The notes under the pieces: model-generated
Told to the model about the DNA's origin: nothing
The model's input: only the letters and a program-made list of their open reading frames with translations
Database searches by the model: none
Position numbers and translations under genes: made by a program
Part shown: piece by piece, positions 33,234 to 42,693 of the stretch
Layout: each line of letters begins with the position of its first letter
How positions within the stretch are numbered: the first letter of the stretch is position 1
Assembly (NCBI GenBank): GCA_036768485.1
Contig: JAVLUZ010000172.1
Span: 140,001 to 204,000 of the forward strand
DNA length: 64,000 nt
From: Mermis nigrescens
Taxonomy: Eukaryota; Nematoda; Enoplea; Mermithida; Mermithidae
Direction: 5' to 3'

Positions 33234-35034
33234 TTTACAGCACATCACATCAAAAATCCTAAAACAGTAAATTGCAGAGAAAATACAAAGAACCATAATT
33301 GCACGCGTATTAAAGGGAAACAGGCGAAAATATCGACTCTGTATACACCGAAAGAACTCAAGCATGTTAGTAACATTGGGCTAGTGACACGGCAATGCTT
33401 TTAGTATCAGTCCTGGTAAAGTGTAGTAGTGAAATGCTTGAATTTGTGTACCAGAAACTTAAAATTTCGGAAATTTTGCCCCACAAAAACCAAAACCCAG
33501 CTCTTGCCAGCCCTGGTTATTTTCGCCTGTTTTCTAATCTTTTTTCCTACACTTACCGGCGCTTCTGTTAAAATCATTTTCTGTTTGACTATCCTACTGA
33601 CATGCTTGAGTTGTTTCTGGCGCGGAAAAAGTTTTGCTTTGCAATGTAGGCCTCGTCACTTGACCTGGACTAGATTAAATGGCTAATTCCATCCACAAAG
33701 TGTGGTTGTTAGGCTTCAACTTATGCAAATATTTTGATTTTTTTACTCCAAATGAAGTCCAAATGATTTATTGGTGGGAAGCCACAAAACTTATTCAGTA
33801 CGTCTACAGGCAGTAATTTCAGGATCCGGCCAAGGGGGCGAACACAAAACAATTGGCTGATATTCGGAAATGGATAGCTCGTAGAAACCGCATTTTTTGA
33901 CGTTTTTTTAAGGTGCTCTATCCGCTAAGCTCATACAATTCTAACTTTTCGAGTGAGGACATTTTCTTTTCTGTAAATAGGCTCCGAAAAGTGTTGTTTT
34001 TTGTTAAGGCTTGGGGCAAAATTATAGGAAAAAATTCACATAAATTTGATGCTTTTCATGGTAAAAGACGCAATTTTCTCATTCTTGTGTGCATTATCTT
34101 ACCTGCCAAAAATTTTTTATGGGCAAGAGGGCGGGCGGCCGCCCTTCCTTTGCCTCGCCTCTTAGATGCGGCCCTGCCTACAGATATATGTGGCCAATGT
34201 AATTTTTATGGAAAAACATTGATACAAATCGACAAAGTATTTTTTGGGTGTACATACAATGCTAGCTAAATCAAAACTTTAAGGGTGTGTCAGTATCCCT
34301 TTTTTGAGTCAGGTCATGGAATTTTCCTGGACCTACTTTATTTTTTCAACGTTTGTTTCTGAAAAATTTTTCATCATCTTCAGGGTGTGTTTTTTGCATA
34401 CAGAAAGTTCGTTTTATCAATATTTAGATCGTCCGTACGTAACTTTTTCTGAGTCAGATTCTTGACTTTTTCTCATAATTTTACCGCAATGTTTGGGGTT
34501 TAATGATGAACAATACACTAGTTTTCTTTGTATATGGTTCACTTGATTCTGACGTTTAAACTTATTATTGCGCACATAGTCATGCTCGACCAAATACTTC
34601 TAGCAGCACTTAGAATCAACTTGTGTGATGGTGTTCGACAATCATTAGTTACATAGCTAATCAAAAAATTGTTCCTGGTTTCTACCTGCTTTTTTGTCAT
34701 TAAGATTGTGACATATTTTGCCCAATATGTTGCTCCGGGTAGCTTTTTAGAAATTGACTTACTTTAGCTTACTGCAAGTATCAAAACCCTGCAAATATCC
34801 GCAGAAACTCCCAAAAGCCACGAAAACCCAGCAACACCCGAAAATCGCAAATTCCAAGATTTTTAAATTGGGTTTTTGTCAAATGTGTTGATGAGAGATC
34901 GGTTGTTTCCTTATCACCTGATAATTGATAAATTTAAATCCTCACATTTTCAGCAAAATCATTTTATCATTAAGCTTCTTGCGTTTTTCGTGAGAGCTGA
35001 GAGTTCTGATTTCGTTTTTTAAGATAGATCAACA
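33234..35034. other. 5' flank of FKBP gene
   Basis: 33805-34190 may be an old hAT-tipped repeat (CAGGATCCGGCCAAGG and, inverted, CAGGGCCGCATCTAAGAGG). 34305-34490 is repeat J in reverse orientation. No clear promoter motif was recognised upstream of the start at 35035. Confidence 0.35.
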
Positions 35035-35071
35035 ATGGGCGTAACAGTCGAAACGATTTCCGTTGGAGATG
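35035..35071 (+). CDS. FKBP1A: FKBP12 exon 1
   Basis: ATG in the context AACAATGGGC encodes [12 protein letters not shown] plus one base. The donor is G|GTAAGC. The next exon supplies AA to form Glu, giving exactly the spacing of human FKBP12 residues 1-22. Confidence 0.93.
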
Positions 35072-38000
35072 GTAAGCATAGCAATCATACGTTTTTGAGA
35101 ATCCTAATTTGTAACAGGCGGTGTGGTCACACATGTGCATGGGGTATAGAGTTTGGGGTCTTGGACCTCCAAAAAATCTAAAATACCCCTCCGAAATCTG
35201 GAAGACCCCAGATTAGAATTTTAAGATCCGTTCGTTTTTTCACGGTTTTTTATGTCAAATGATAATTTCGGTGAGAAATAGTGGAAAGTGATATTTTGTC
35301 TTACTAATGAGCTTTCCAACGCTTATTATTGACTCACGGAATATTGGATCACCTAGACTCCAAGAATTTAGGCGCTGTTCATGTGCTGTACATAGCTCAA
35401 CTGTTTGCTTTTTTATATTATTAATTATCATTTAACTCGTATTCGTTGAGCTTGCCGCATTTTTCTTTTTTATTTTCCAATTTCTCTCGACTTACGGTCA
35501 AAAGATTAATCAGTTGAAGGGTTTCTAGTTTGATATCACTTTGTGCATCGTTTTCTGCACCGAGTCTTTTGTCGTTCTGCCGTTCTGCATTTTGCACCTG
35601 GCAAGTTTTAGTTACCATTTTTGATCAAGGGGCTATTTTTACCCCCCCTTCCGGCCCAGAAAGGATTCAACCCGAGAAATTTCTTCACCCTCTAAAAATT
35701 TTTTGATTTCCCGAAAAAATCTAGGAAAAGTTGTTATTCTATGCGTTTCTTCTATCTATTTTTCGGCTCAAAAGCGTCTGATTTTTTACTCTTTCAAAGA
35801 AAATTTGGGGAAAAGGTGCTTTTTAAGCGTTTTTGGCTATTTATTTGCTTCAAGAATTCTCGTGCTCTGCATGTCTGTGCACTACCTTCGTATAATATAG
35901 CATCATTTATATTCGATTTAATCATTAAATGATATTTTTAGTCAAATTATTAACCTCTGACAATAAAAGGCACAAAAGTTTATGGATGCCGGAAAATTTT
36001 GGCATTTTCAAGTCGAATTTGTGCATGGCTTAGGAAGGAACAAACAAGAACAGGAAAGAAAAGGAAAGAACAGAATTAAGTAAATGTAATAACAAATAAT
36101 AATTTTATAAGTTTTACTTCTATTTGAAATCCAAATTTGCAGAAACTCACTTATGTTGCTCTCCTACGAAAAATGGCCCATTTTTCTAAACCATCGAAAT
36201 TTCAACCGTTCAATGTTCCGTCATACCCCATTGTAAGATGTAGGCTACATGTAACGACTCGAAATTTCGGGCGGAGGTCCTTGGCCATTGTTGGGGGGGT
36301 AAGTGCACGGCTGTTTAGTATTCGGCAAAGATTTTTCCTGTCTCTGTACATGTACAAAGATTTTTGGGGAGACAAAAAATGTAAAAAGTGTAAAATTCCT
36401 CGCCGAAATGAGTAATTGTCTATATTATATATCCTTATAATGCCAGAATTTGCGTTTAGTATAGAAAATGTCAATTTTTTGGCGCGTCGCTCCGTCTACG
36501 TATTTTTTGGCGTCAGAAACCCATAATTTAGCTAACAAGCACTATCAATGGTCAAAAAACCCTGTTTTACCACACTAAAATCTTTTATAAGTCTTTTCCA
36601 TAAAAGCCTTTGTACATTCCGTACACACAAATTTTTGGGTACTATAATATAGTACAGTAGCGATTTTAGTGTGGCAAAAACAGAGTTGTTCGACCTTTGG
36701 TTACGTATTTTAGCAATTTCTAGGTTTCTGAGGGCAAAAATCAGTAAAAATCGTCTCGAAACGGCGCGAAAGCGCCAAAAAATTTGGCATTTTTCCTTTC
36801 AAAATGCAATTTCTGAAATTATTAAGATATATAGAACACACAATTGCTCATTTGGGCGATGAGCGACGAGAATTTTTGCGAATTTCGAACCTTTTTCTGC
36901 AGTTTTTGTCTTCCGAAAAAATCTTTGTTACATGTACAAAGACGGTCCCCAACAGTCTTTGTACATCGCGAAAAATCTTTGCCGAATACAAAAAAACCGT
37001 GGCTGATTGCCGTTTTTTAAATTTGAGAATCCTTGAACCCTCACCAGACCCTTCCTGCTCTGCTCATCTATGATTGTACACTCTACATACATTTAAGGCT
37101 TCTAAATAGTAGAAGGTACACGTGGGCGTGGGAGGTTTAGCGGTCGGATACCCCCCCCCCTAAAAACCGGAATGCCCCGCCCCCAGAAATCAAATTTTCT
37201 GAAATTTTTGTGTTTTTTTCGCGATTTTCTGATGCAAATGGATAGAGCTCGATGAGATTCTTTGACCTTTAAAATCCTGCACCCTCTCTCAGAATTTTGA
37301 TGCCACCCACCTATGATAGGAGGGCATTTTCGGCAGACATGCACAGCATGGAAATTCCTAGGGGGTGGGTGAAATTTAAAAGTTACATTTTTTAGCTAAA
37401 AAAATAGCGGATACGCGTCTAAAATATCGTTTGTCGGTGTTTCTGACGATGCTTGTCGGTGTTTGACCATGTTTCTGACGAATCTGGAGCCTAAAAATAT
37501 TTTTATTTGAATTTTGAAAAATATTCTAAAAAATCGAATATTGTCCAAAATTGAGTGTACGGCGCCGAGCGTCTAAAATTTGACACTTTTAAGCAAACAG
37601 ATATAGCAAAAAGCACTTAAAATAGCACCTCTTCTACGAATTTTTCATAAAACTTTTTGGGAAATCGCGAATTCTGGCGTTTGAAAAATTTTAGGCGGGG
37701 TCAATAATTTTTTGAGGAAGGGGGTTGAAAGGGACTCCACTACCAAGGTCATTTACGGTCGTCGGCCATCGCGGGAGGGATGAATCGATTCTTCTGGCCA
37801 AAAATGAAAAAAAGCGTTTTAGAATAGCTAAAAACGCGAGTTCTCGCCAAAAATCGAGAGTTTGCGGTTCAAAATCTTCTAGCCTCAGGCTCGCCAGGGG
37901 TATCCATACCTGGGCGTGGTGGCGGGGTTAGAGAGTGTGCACCTCCACAGAAACCAAAATACTCGCCCTCAGAATTCAATTGTTGAATTTTTTTTGTTTT

Positions 38001-40307
38001 TTCGCAATTTTTTGTATGCCAATGGATAGGGTTCGATGAGAAACGTTGAAAAATGGTGTTTTTTCGCCATACAACCATTATAAGGCCATTTTTTGACCTT
38101 TGAAAAAATCCTTCCACCCCCTCCCCCAGAACTTTGGTGCTGCCCACCTATGGGGGATTTTCCTTCCGCGTTATATGTTTGTGCGACTGTTTGTACGACG
38201 CCTTGCGGGTTTCAGAAGCGACTTATCCTAAAAAGGGTCAAACCGTGCACGTGCATTACACGGGCACGTTGACCAATGGCAAGAAGTTCGACTCGTCCAG
38301 GGACCGCGGAAAGCCCTTCACATTCAAGATTGGCAAAGGGGAAGTGATTAAAGGTTGGGACGAAGGTGTGGCTCAGATGAGCATTTATGCGCAAAATAAT
38401 ATTTCAACCAATGTTTTTACCTATTTATTGTCAAATTTTGAGACTTAGTCCGTCGTATTCTATTTTTTATGATTATTTGTGGTTAAATCTGCACGAAACA
38501 TAATAGCAATAATATCGGGGGATTGATTATGTGACATCAATGCATATGACATAATGGAAGAAAAGCGTTTGGATGAATGAATAGACACAGTCTACTGCTC
38601 GAAAAATATGAATATGTACTCGAAGTTATACTCGTTAGGCGTCATTTGACTGTTTTTTCATGATTCGAGCAATAGGTTTCGGTCAAACATGGCCTGAGGG
38701 GTATGCTATCAACAGGCACGTAGCTGGCCGTCCTATTTTGGGGGACCAACACCAATTTTGGGGGGTTGGGGTGCTAAGGCCAAAAATAGCACGAATGAAC
38801 GTTTAAGAAGTCCTATTTTTTCCGAATTTTGGGATCCGGACCACCTTCCCCATCCTCCCCAAAGCTACGTGTCTGGCTCTCAAAGGTTCTGAGGGGGATA
38901 CCATCATAAGTGGGCATCATCAAAATGGGGGCTGCAAGATTTTTCAAAGGTCAAAAATGGTCCTTAAAATGGTGATTTGGCGAAAAACACCATTTTTTAA
39001 CGTTTTTCATCGAGCCTTATCTATTGGCATATAAAAATTGAAAAAACTAAAAAACTTTCAAGAATTAAATTTTGGTTGGGGGTATTCGGACTTTCTGGGG
39101 TTGCATATCCCCACTTCCACGTGTGGATACCATACATGCACATGGGTGGGGTGCGGCTGGGGTGTTACCCCCCCCCCCCTCTCGTCCCGCCTACAGAAGG
39201 GTCAGCCAGACAGGTACTGTCCGGCAATTGTGAGCTGACGCAACGTTTCTTGCATTTATTTTTGAGGTCAGAAGCAGTAAAAATGTAAATTTTTCCGGCG
39301 CCTCGCGCCGAATCAGTACTTCTCAACCCAAGATGCGCCAAAAATTGATCAATTTTCTCATTTTTTAGGGTTAAAAGTGGATACTATAAACGCTTTTAAA
39401 TGCGAAATTTCCACAAAAGACGTTTTATAGGATATTTTGAACATTTTGGTCGTTTGAATAACAAAAAAATTTGCGAATGTTAAATCTACTGTTTTGGATA
39501 TCTGAGATTTTACCCCGCCCCTTCGCCGACCCTGACCCTGTGCACGTTGGGGGGATACCCGACCATACGTGGGCAGCAAGAAAATTCTGGGGGGTGCAAA
39601 ATTTTCTTAAAGAATGACCTTCAAAAATGGTGGTATGGCGTAAAAACACCATTTTTCGACGTTTCTGTCGCCACTCCATTGGTATCAAAAAAATGGCGAA
39701 AAAAACGAAAGAAGTTCAAAAATTGAATTCTGGGGGTTGTATTTTGATTTCTGGGGGAGGGGTATTTTGGTTTCTCGAGGATGCATATCACACATGGGCG
39801 CGGGGGGTTTTTAGGGGTATGCATCCCCCTAGAAGTTGCAATACCCCCCCAGAAATCAAAATACCCCAGAATCGAAATCAAAATACCCCCCAGAATCAAA
39901 TTTTGAATTTTTTTGCTTTTTTAGCGATTTTTTTGATGCCATTGGATAGTGCTCCGATGAGAAACGTCGAAAAATGGTGTTTTATTCGCCGTACGCCCAC
40001 TTTTAAGGCCATTTTTTTACCTTTGAATATTTTTAACCCCCAGAATTTCGGTGCTGCCCACCTATGATGCATACCCCCTCAAACCCGCCCCCACGCCCTG
40101 GTGTGTACCCGACCCCCTCCAGTGTGCATGTGTAATTTTTTTATACATTTTTTATGTTTTTTACATTCCGATCAGATGAGCGTTGGGCAACGTGCCAAGC
40201 TTACCTGCACTCCCGATTACGCCTACGGCTCGCAAGGTCATCCGGGGGTCATCCCGCCGAATTCTACGTTGATATTCGACGTGGAGTTGCTCAAAATTAC
40301 GTCGTAA
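35035..40307 (+). CDS. FKBP1A: FKBP12-type peptidyl-prolyl isomerase, 3-exon gene
   Basis: Joined exons (35035-35071, 38216-38376, 40176-40307) give 330 nt, encoding 109 residues plus stop, against 108 in human FKBP12. The protein is a cytosolic cis-trans prolyl isomerase that binds FK506/rapamycin and regulates calcium-release channels and TGF-beta-type receptors in animals. Visible hallmarks are [46 protein letters not shown], the [20 protein letters not shown] hydrophobic pocket loop, and the [10 protein letters not shown] end. Pocket aromatic and acidic residues (Y of VHYTG, D of FDSS, W of KGWDEG, Y of DYAYG, F of IFDVELL) are all present. Intron 1 is canonical. Intron 2 has no GT at the predicted donor (CAG|ATGAGC), although its acceptor is excellent. 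Confidence 0.95.
36300..37005. mobile_element. MITE family C copy
   Basis: The left end carries AGTATTCGGCAAAGATTTTTC and the right end TTTGCCGAATACAAAAAAACCGTG. The middle has two head-to-head half-units meeting near 36600. Lies in FKBP intron 1. Confidence 0.75.
37120..37322 (-). repeat. MITE family A copy, internally deleted
   Basis: ACGTGGGCGTGGGAGG to TTTTGATGCCACCCACC TAT; the CGTTGAAAAATGGTG centre is missing, leaving about 200 bp. Confidence 0.65.
37905..38154 (-). repeat. MITE family A copy next to FKBP exon 2
   Basis: CATACCTGGGCGTGGTGG to GTGCTGCCCACCTATG, ending about 60 bp upstream of the exon 2 acceptor. Close enough that it may provide branch-site or polypyrimidine sequence context. 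Confidence 0.75.
38216..38376 (+). CDS. FKBP1A: FKBP12 exon 2
   Basis: The acceptor is CTTGCGGGTTTCAG|AA. It encodes [19 protein letters not shown] through KGWDEGVAQ. The right edge is set at CAG|ATGAGC because the next exon resumes with MSVGQRAKL. The genomic sequence after CAG is ATGAGCATTTATGC, so the intron would start AT instead of GT. A consensus donor CAG|GTGAGC would differ by one base. The reading frame stays open for about 20 codons into the intron. Confidence 0.88.
38713..38875. mobile_element. hAT MITE family F copy (FKBP intron 2)
   Basis: CAGGCACGTAGCTGG at left; right end CCAAAGCTACGTGTCTG, inverted. The flanks GCTATCAA and GCTCTCAA match at seven of eight positions. 163 bp, non-coding. 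Confidence 0.8.
38905..39125 (+). repeat. MITE family A copy
   Basis: CATAAGTGGGCATCATC at left, TTTTTCATCGAGCCTTATC centre, CCACTTCCACGTGTGG at right. Diverged. Confidence 0.65.
39131..39550 (+). mobile_element. MITE family D copy, older
   Basis: CATACATGCACATGGGTGG at left, GACCCTGTGCACGTTGG at right, hairpin GGCGCCTCGCGCC inside. The flanks GTGGATAC and GGGGATAC match at seven of eight. Confidence 0.75.
39563..40067. repeat. Inverted pair of MITE family A copies
   Basis: A plus-oriented copy (39563-39800, CATACGTGGGCAGCAAG start) abuts a minus-oriented copy (39795-40067, ending TGCTGCCCACCTATG). Together they form a 500-bp palindrome in FKBP intron 2, shortly before exon 3. Confidence 0.75.
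40176..40307 (+). CDS. FKBP1A: FKBP12 exon 3
   Basis: The acceptor is TTTTTTACATTCCGATCAG|ATGAGC. It encodes [18 protein letters not shown] through [11 protein letters not shown] and TAA. The first 43 codons match the C-terminal third of FKBP12 without gaps. Possible polyadenylation signals are ATTAAA at 40381 and AATAAA at 40508. Confidence 0.93.
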   Translation: MSVGQRAKLTCTPDYAYGSQGHPGVIPPNSTLIFDVELLKITS

Positions 40308-40542
40308 TTAGCATAAAGCCGACTCAGTTCCATGTTTGTTTTCCAATCGCACGATCAATAAGCCCCGCCTCGTCTTATTTATTAAAAGATGTGCTTTTAA
40401 ATTCTCTACCGTAATCTTATTTATAGCTGTTTTAATTGCATCGCGGATAATGCGTTATCGATTTTTGCTGTTGGCTTTGTATCGCATGTTTCTTGCATTC
40501 CTTGCGAAATAAACATCAACAGCAGGCGGCATGGTTAGCAAC

Positions 40543-40797
40543 CGTACATGGACGTGGGATTGGGGTTGTACGCACCCCCAGAAGCCAAAATTCCCACCCC
40601 CAGAATTCAATTCCCCCTTTAGAAAAATTTTTTGCTTGTTTAGTAATTTTTGTGATGCCAATCAATAGTGCTTGATGAGGTGAAACGTTGAAAAATGGTG
40701 TATTTTCGCCATACCACCGTTTTCAATGCCATTTTTTTTACCTTTAAAAAAATCTTGCACACACCCCTCCCCAGAGCTTTGGTGCCGTCTCTGTACG
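40543..40797 (-). mobile_element. MITE family A copy with near-exact duplication
   Basis: 255 bp between TTAGCAAC (40535-40542) and CTAGCAAC (40798-40805), seven of eight identical. Ends CGTACATGGACGTGG and TGCCGTCTCTGTACG. Confidence 0.8.
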
Positions 40798-40886
40798 CTA
40801 GCAACCGATTCGGGCATCTGATGGGGCCAATCTCAAAAAGCAATACCTAAAATTCAATTCAGAGGATTTGTCGATTCCTTTAAGGG

Positions 40887-41135
40887 CATACGTGGGCAGC
40901 AAGAAAATTCTGGGGGGGTGCAAGATTTTTTGAAGGTCAAAAAATGGCTTTAAAAATGGTGGTATGGCGATAAAAACACCATTTTTCGACGTTCTCCTCA
41001 TCAAGCACTATCCATTGGCATCAAAAAATTACGAACAAAAATTTTCAAAAATTGAATTCTGGGGGGGTATTTTGATTTCTGGGGGGGTATTTTGGTTTTG
41101 GGGGGGTGCACCCCCCAACCCCACGCCCAGGTGTG
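40887..41135 (+). mobile_element. MITE family A copy with near-exact duplication
   Basis: CATACGTGGGCAGCAAG to CGCCCAGGTGTG, flanked by TTTAAGGG and GTTAAGGG (seven of eight). Confidence 0.82.
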
Positions 41136-41262
41136 GTTAAGGGTAATTGCAAATAACACTCAAGACTGACTCTCTTAAACGTATCTGGAAGCGAAATAAA
41201 TTTTAAGTGTACACTATTTACATTTTCTACTGAATTGGAAGTAATTCTCCCAATATTACATC

Positions 41263-41427
41263 TATAGTCTGTTTCACACAACTTCGGTCATAAATTTCGA
41301 AACTCGGACAATAAGCTGACAGATTGCGTTTATAGCATTGATTTGTTATATAATTATCGTAACCCTCGGCTTACTGTTGTTGAAAATTCTTAGAATTTAT
41401 GCACGAGTTTATGTGAAACAGACTATA
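41263..41427. mobile_element. MITE family B, intact reference copy
   Basis: 165 bp. TATAGTCTGTTTCACACAAC at left, TTTATGTGAAACAGACTATA at right. The interior contains GCTGACAGATTGCG and AACCCTCGGCTTACTG, which let the split copy at 13673-14389 be recognised. Confidence 0.85.
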
Positions 41428-41550
41428 ACTCATAAGGCTTGAGGGCATTCGAAGTGCAGATCGTGTGCCGATTCAGAGCGGAAAAAGATCGGGCACAAGC
41501 GACGCAGAAACCTGCTTTTTAACTAGAATTAGAACTTTACACCCAAAACC

Positions 41551-41718
41551 TATAGTCTGTTTCACATAACTTCGTGCATAAATTCTAAGAATTTTAATGA
41601 CAGTTAGCCGAGGGATACGATAATTATATATCAGATCAATGCTATAATCGCAATCTGTCAGCTTAATTTCGGAGATACTTTTAAAATTTATGACCGAAGT
41701 CATGTGAAATAGACTATA
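41551..41718. mobile_element. MITE family B copy, opposite orientation
   Basis: TATAGTCTGTTTCACATAAC to CATGTGAAATAGACTATA. The interior is the reverse complement of 41263-41427 (CGCAATCTGTCAGC). Confidence 0.85.
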
Positions 41719-41861
41719 GTATCGAGTGCTGAGAAACGAATTTAAGTGTGCCGCGTTAAGTTTATGGCGGTCTTTAGTTTTACGTTAATCTAGACGATAA
41801 GCTTTGCAAAACGGTTTTTGCACTCCAGAGTTCGTAAGTACACCTCTAGAAATGACAGTAG

Positions 41862-42110
41862 TCTGTTCTATTCCAAATGGCCCATTTTCGTTTAACAACT
41901 TATTACTTTGACAGAATATTTCACGATTTAGGTTGTTGCCGCAGTCCTTTAGATGCGCCGCATGTTGTGCAAAGCACATCAAACACCAGCAAGAAGAATC
42001 AAAGCAACCAGCCGCTACGAGTGCATGATTGATGAAGCCATTTGTGCGGTGAAAAGCTGATATTGTAAAGTGACTAGCGAAAATGGGCCGGTTGGAATGG
42101 AACACACTAT
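41862..42110. mobile_element. Small element with ~27-bp terminal inverted repeats
   Basis: TGTTCTATTCCAAATGGCCC at left, inverted as GGGCCGGTTGGAATGGAACA at right, each followed inward by ATTTTCG. The minus-strand 126-codon frame spanning it (41785-42165) runs through both repeats and is probably incidental. Confidence 0.65.
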
Positions 42111-42183
42111 ATGTAGGTAAACCTATGATAACGTTAGTAATCCACTTTAAATTCTTTTCAATCACGTCACAAGCTTATGCAAA

Positions 42184-42317
42184 TATAGTCAGTTTCAGAA
42201 AATTTGGACATAAATTTCAAAAAGTATCTCCGACCGTAAGCTGACAGATTGTGCCTGTAGCATTGATCAATACTGTCGATAAAAATTCTTAAAATTTATG
42301 CTCAACGTATGTACACA
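42184..42317. repeat. MITE family B, damaged copy
   Basis: TATAGTCAGTTTCAG start, GCTGACAGATTGTGC and TAGCATTGATC inside; the right terminus is not in the expected orientation. Confidence 0.6.
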
Positions 42318-42519
42318 CTATAGTCTGTTTTCCTACAATAGTGAGCGCGGTTATTTAGATTTCTCAATCAAAACTGCAACTTAGTTACACTCGACTTTAA
42401 ATGCAATTTATCAGTTTACATATACATACAGGTTGTATCCTGTTTACACAGTTTATTGAATTGCTTTCTGATATATTTCATTCATTTCGTGAATACACCG
42501 CTCTTTTTGATTTTAAATC

Positions 42520-42693
42520 ATGTCGGGTGCCAGTTGTGGCAAAATTCTCTTGCTTCGCAGAGCCGATACTGTTGAAGCAACGTTTGGTCCCCAGTGGCTT
42601 GATTATTATGAACCTAATACAGGAGTATTGAAAGTTCCGTCTGGCACCCCAGCCAAGCTGGATTATATTCCTGTTCCTGACGTCAATTTGCCG
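42520..42693 (+). CDS. UBASH3-like exon 1
   Basis: ATG, preceded by an in-frame TAA at 42514, begins MSGASCGKILLLRRADTVEA and continues TFGPQWLDYY to PDVNLP. It matches the start of the UBASH3 phosphatase domain (VRHGER-type motif, FGxxWL, NLNMP). The donor CCG|GTGAGT is in phase 0. The catalytic RHG is RRA. Confidence 0.85.

Larger units (their letters stand above)
35072..38215. other. FKBP12 intron 1, repeat-filled
   Basis: Contains an A-like GC-rich block (35125-35215), a repeat-I-like piece (35640-35830), a MITE-E fragment (36232-36300), MITE-C (36300-37005), MITE-A copies (37120-37322, 37905-38154) and repeat I (37370-37690). A 65-codon minus-strand frame (35421-35618) is rich in polar residues but has no recognisable homology. 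Confidence 0.6.

Noticed and set aside
35421..35618. 65-codon polar, coiled-coil-like minus-strand frame in FKBP intron 1
   Set aside because: No homologue recognised, no splice-bounded partner, and its length is within chance for AT-rich DNA.
41785..42165. 126-codon minus-strand frame with several cysteines
   Set aside because: It runs through both inverted repeats of a small MITE and continues outside them, with no family resemblance.
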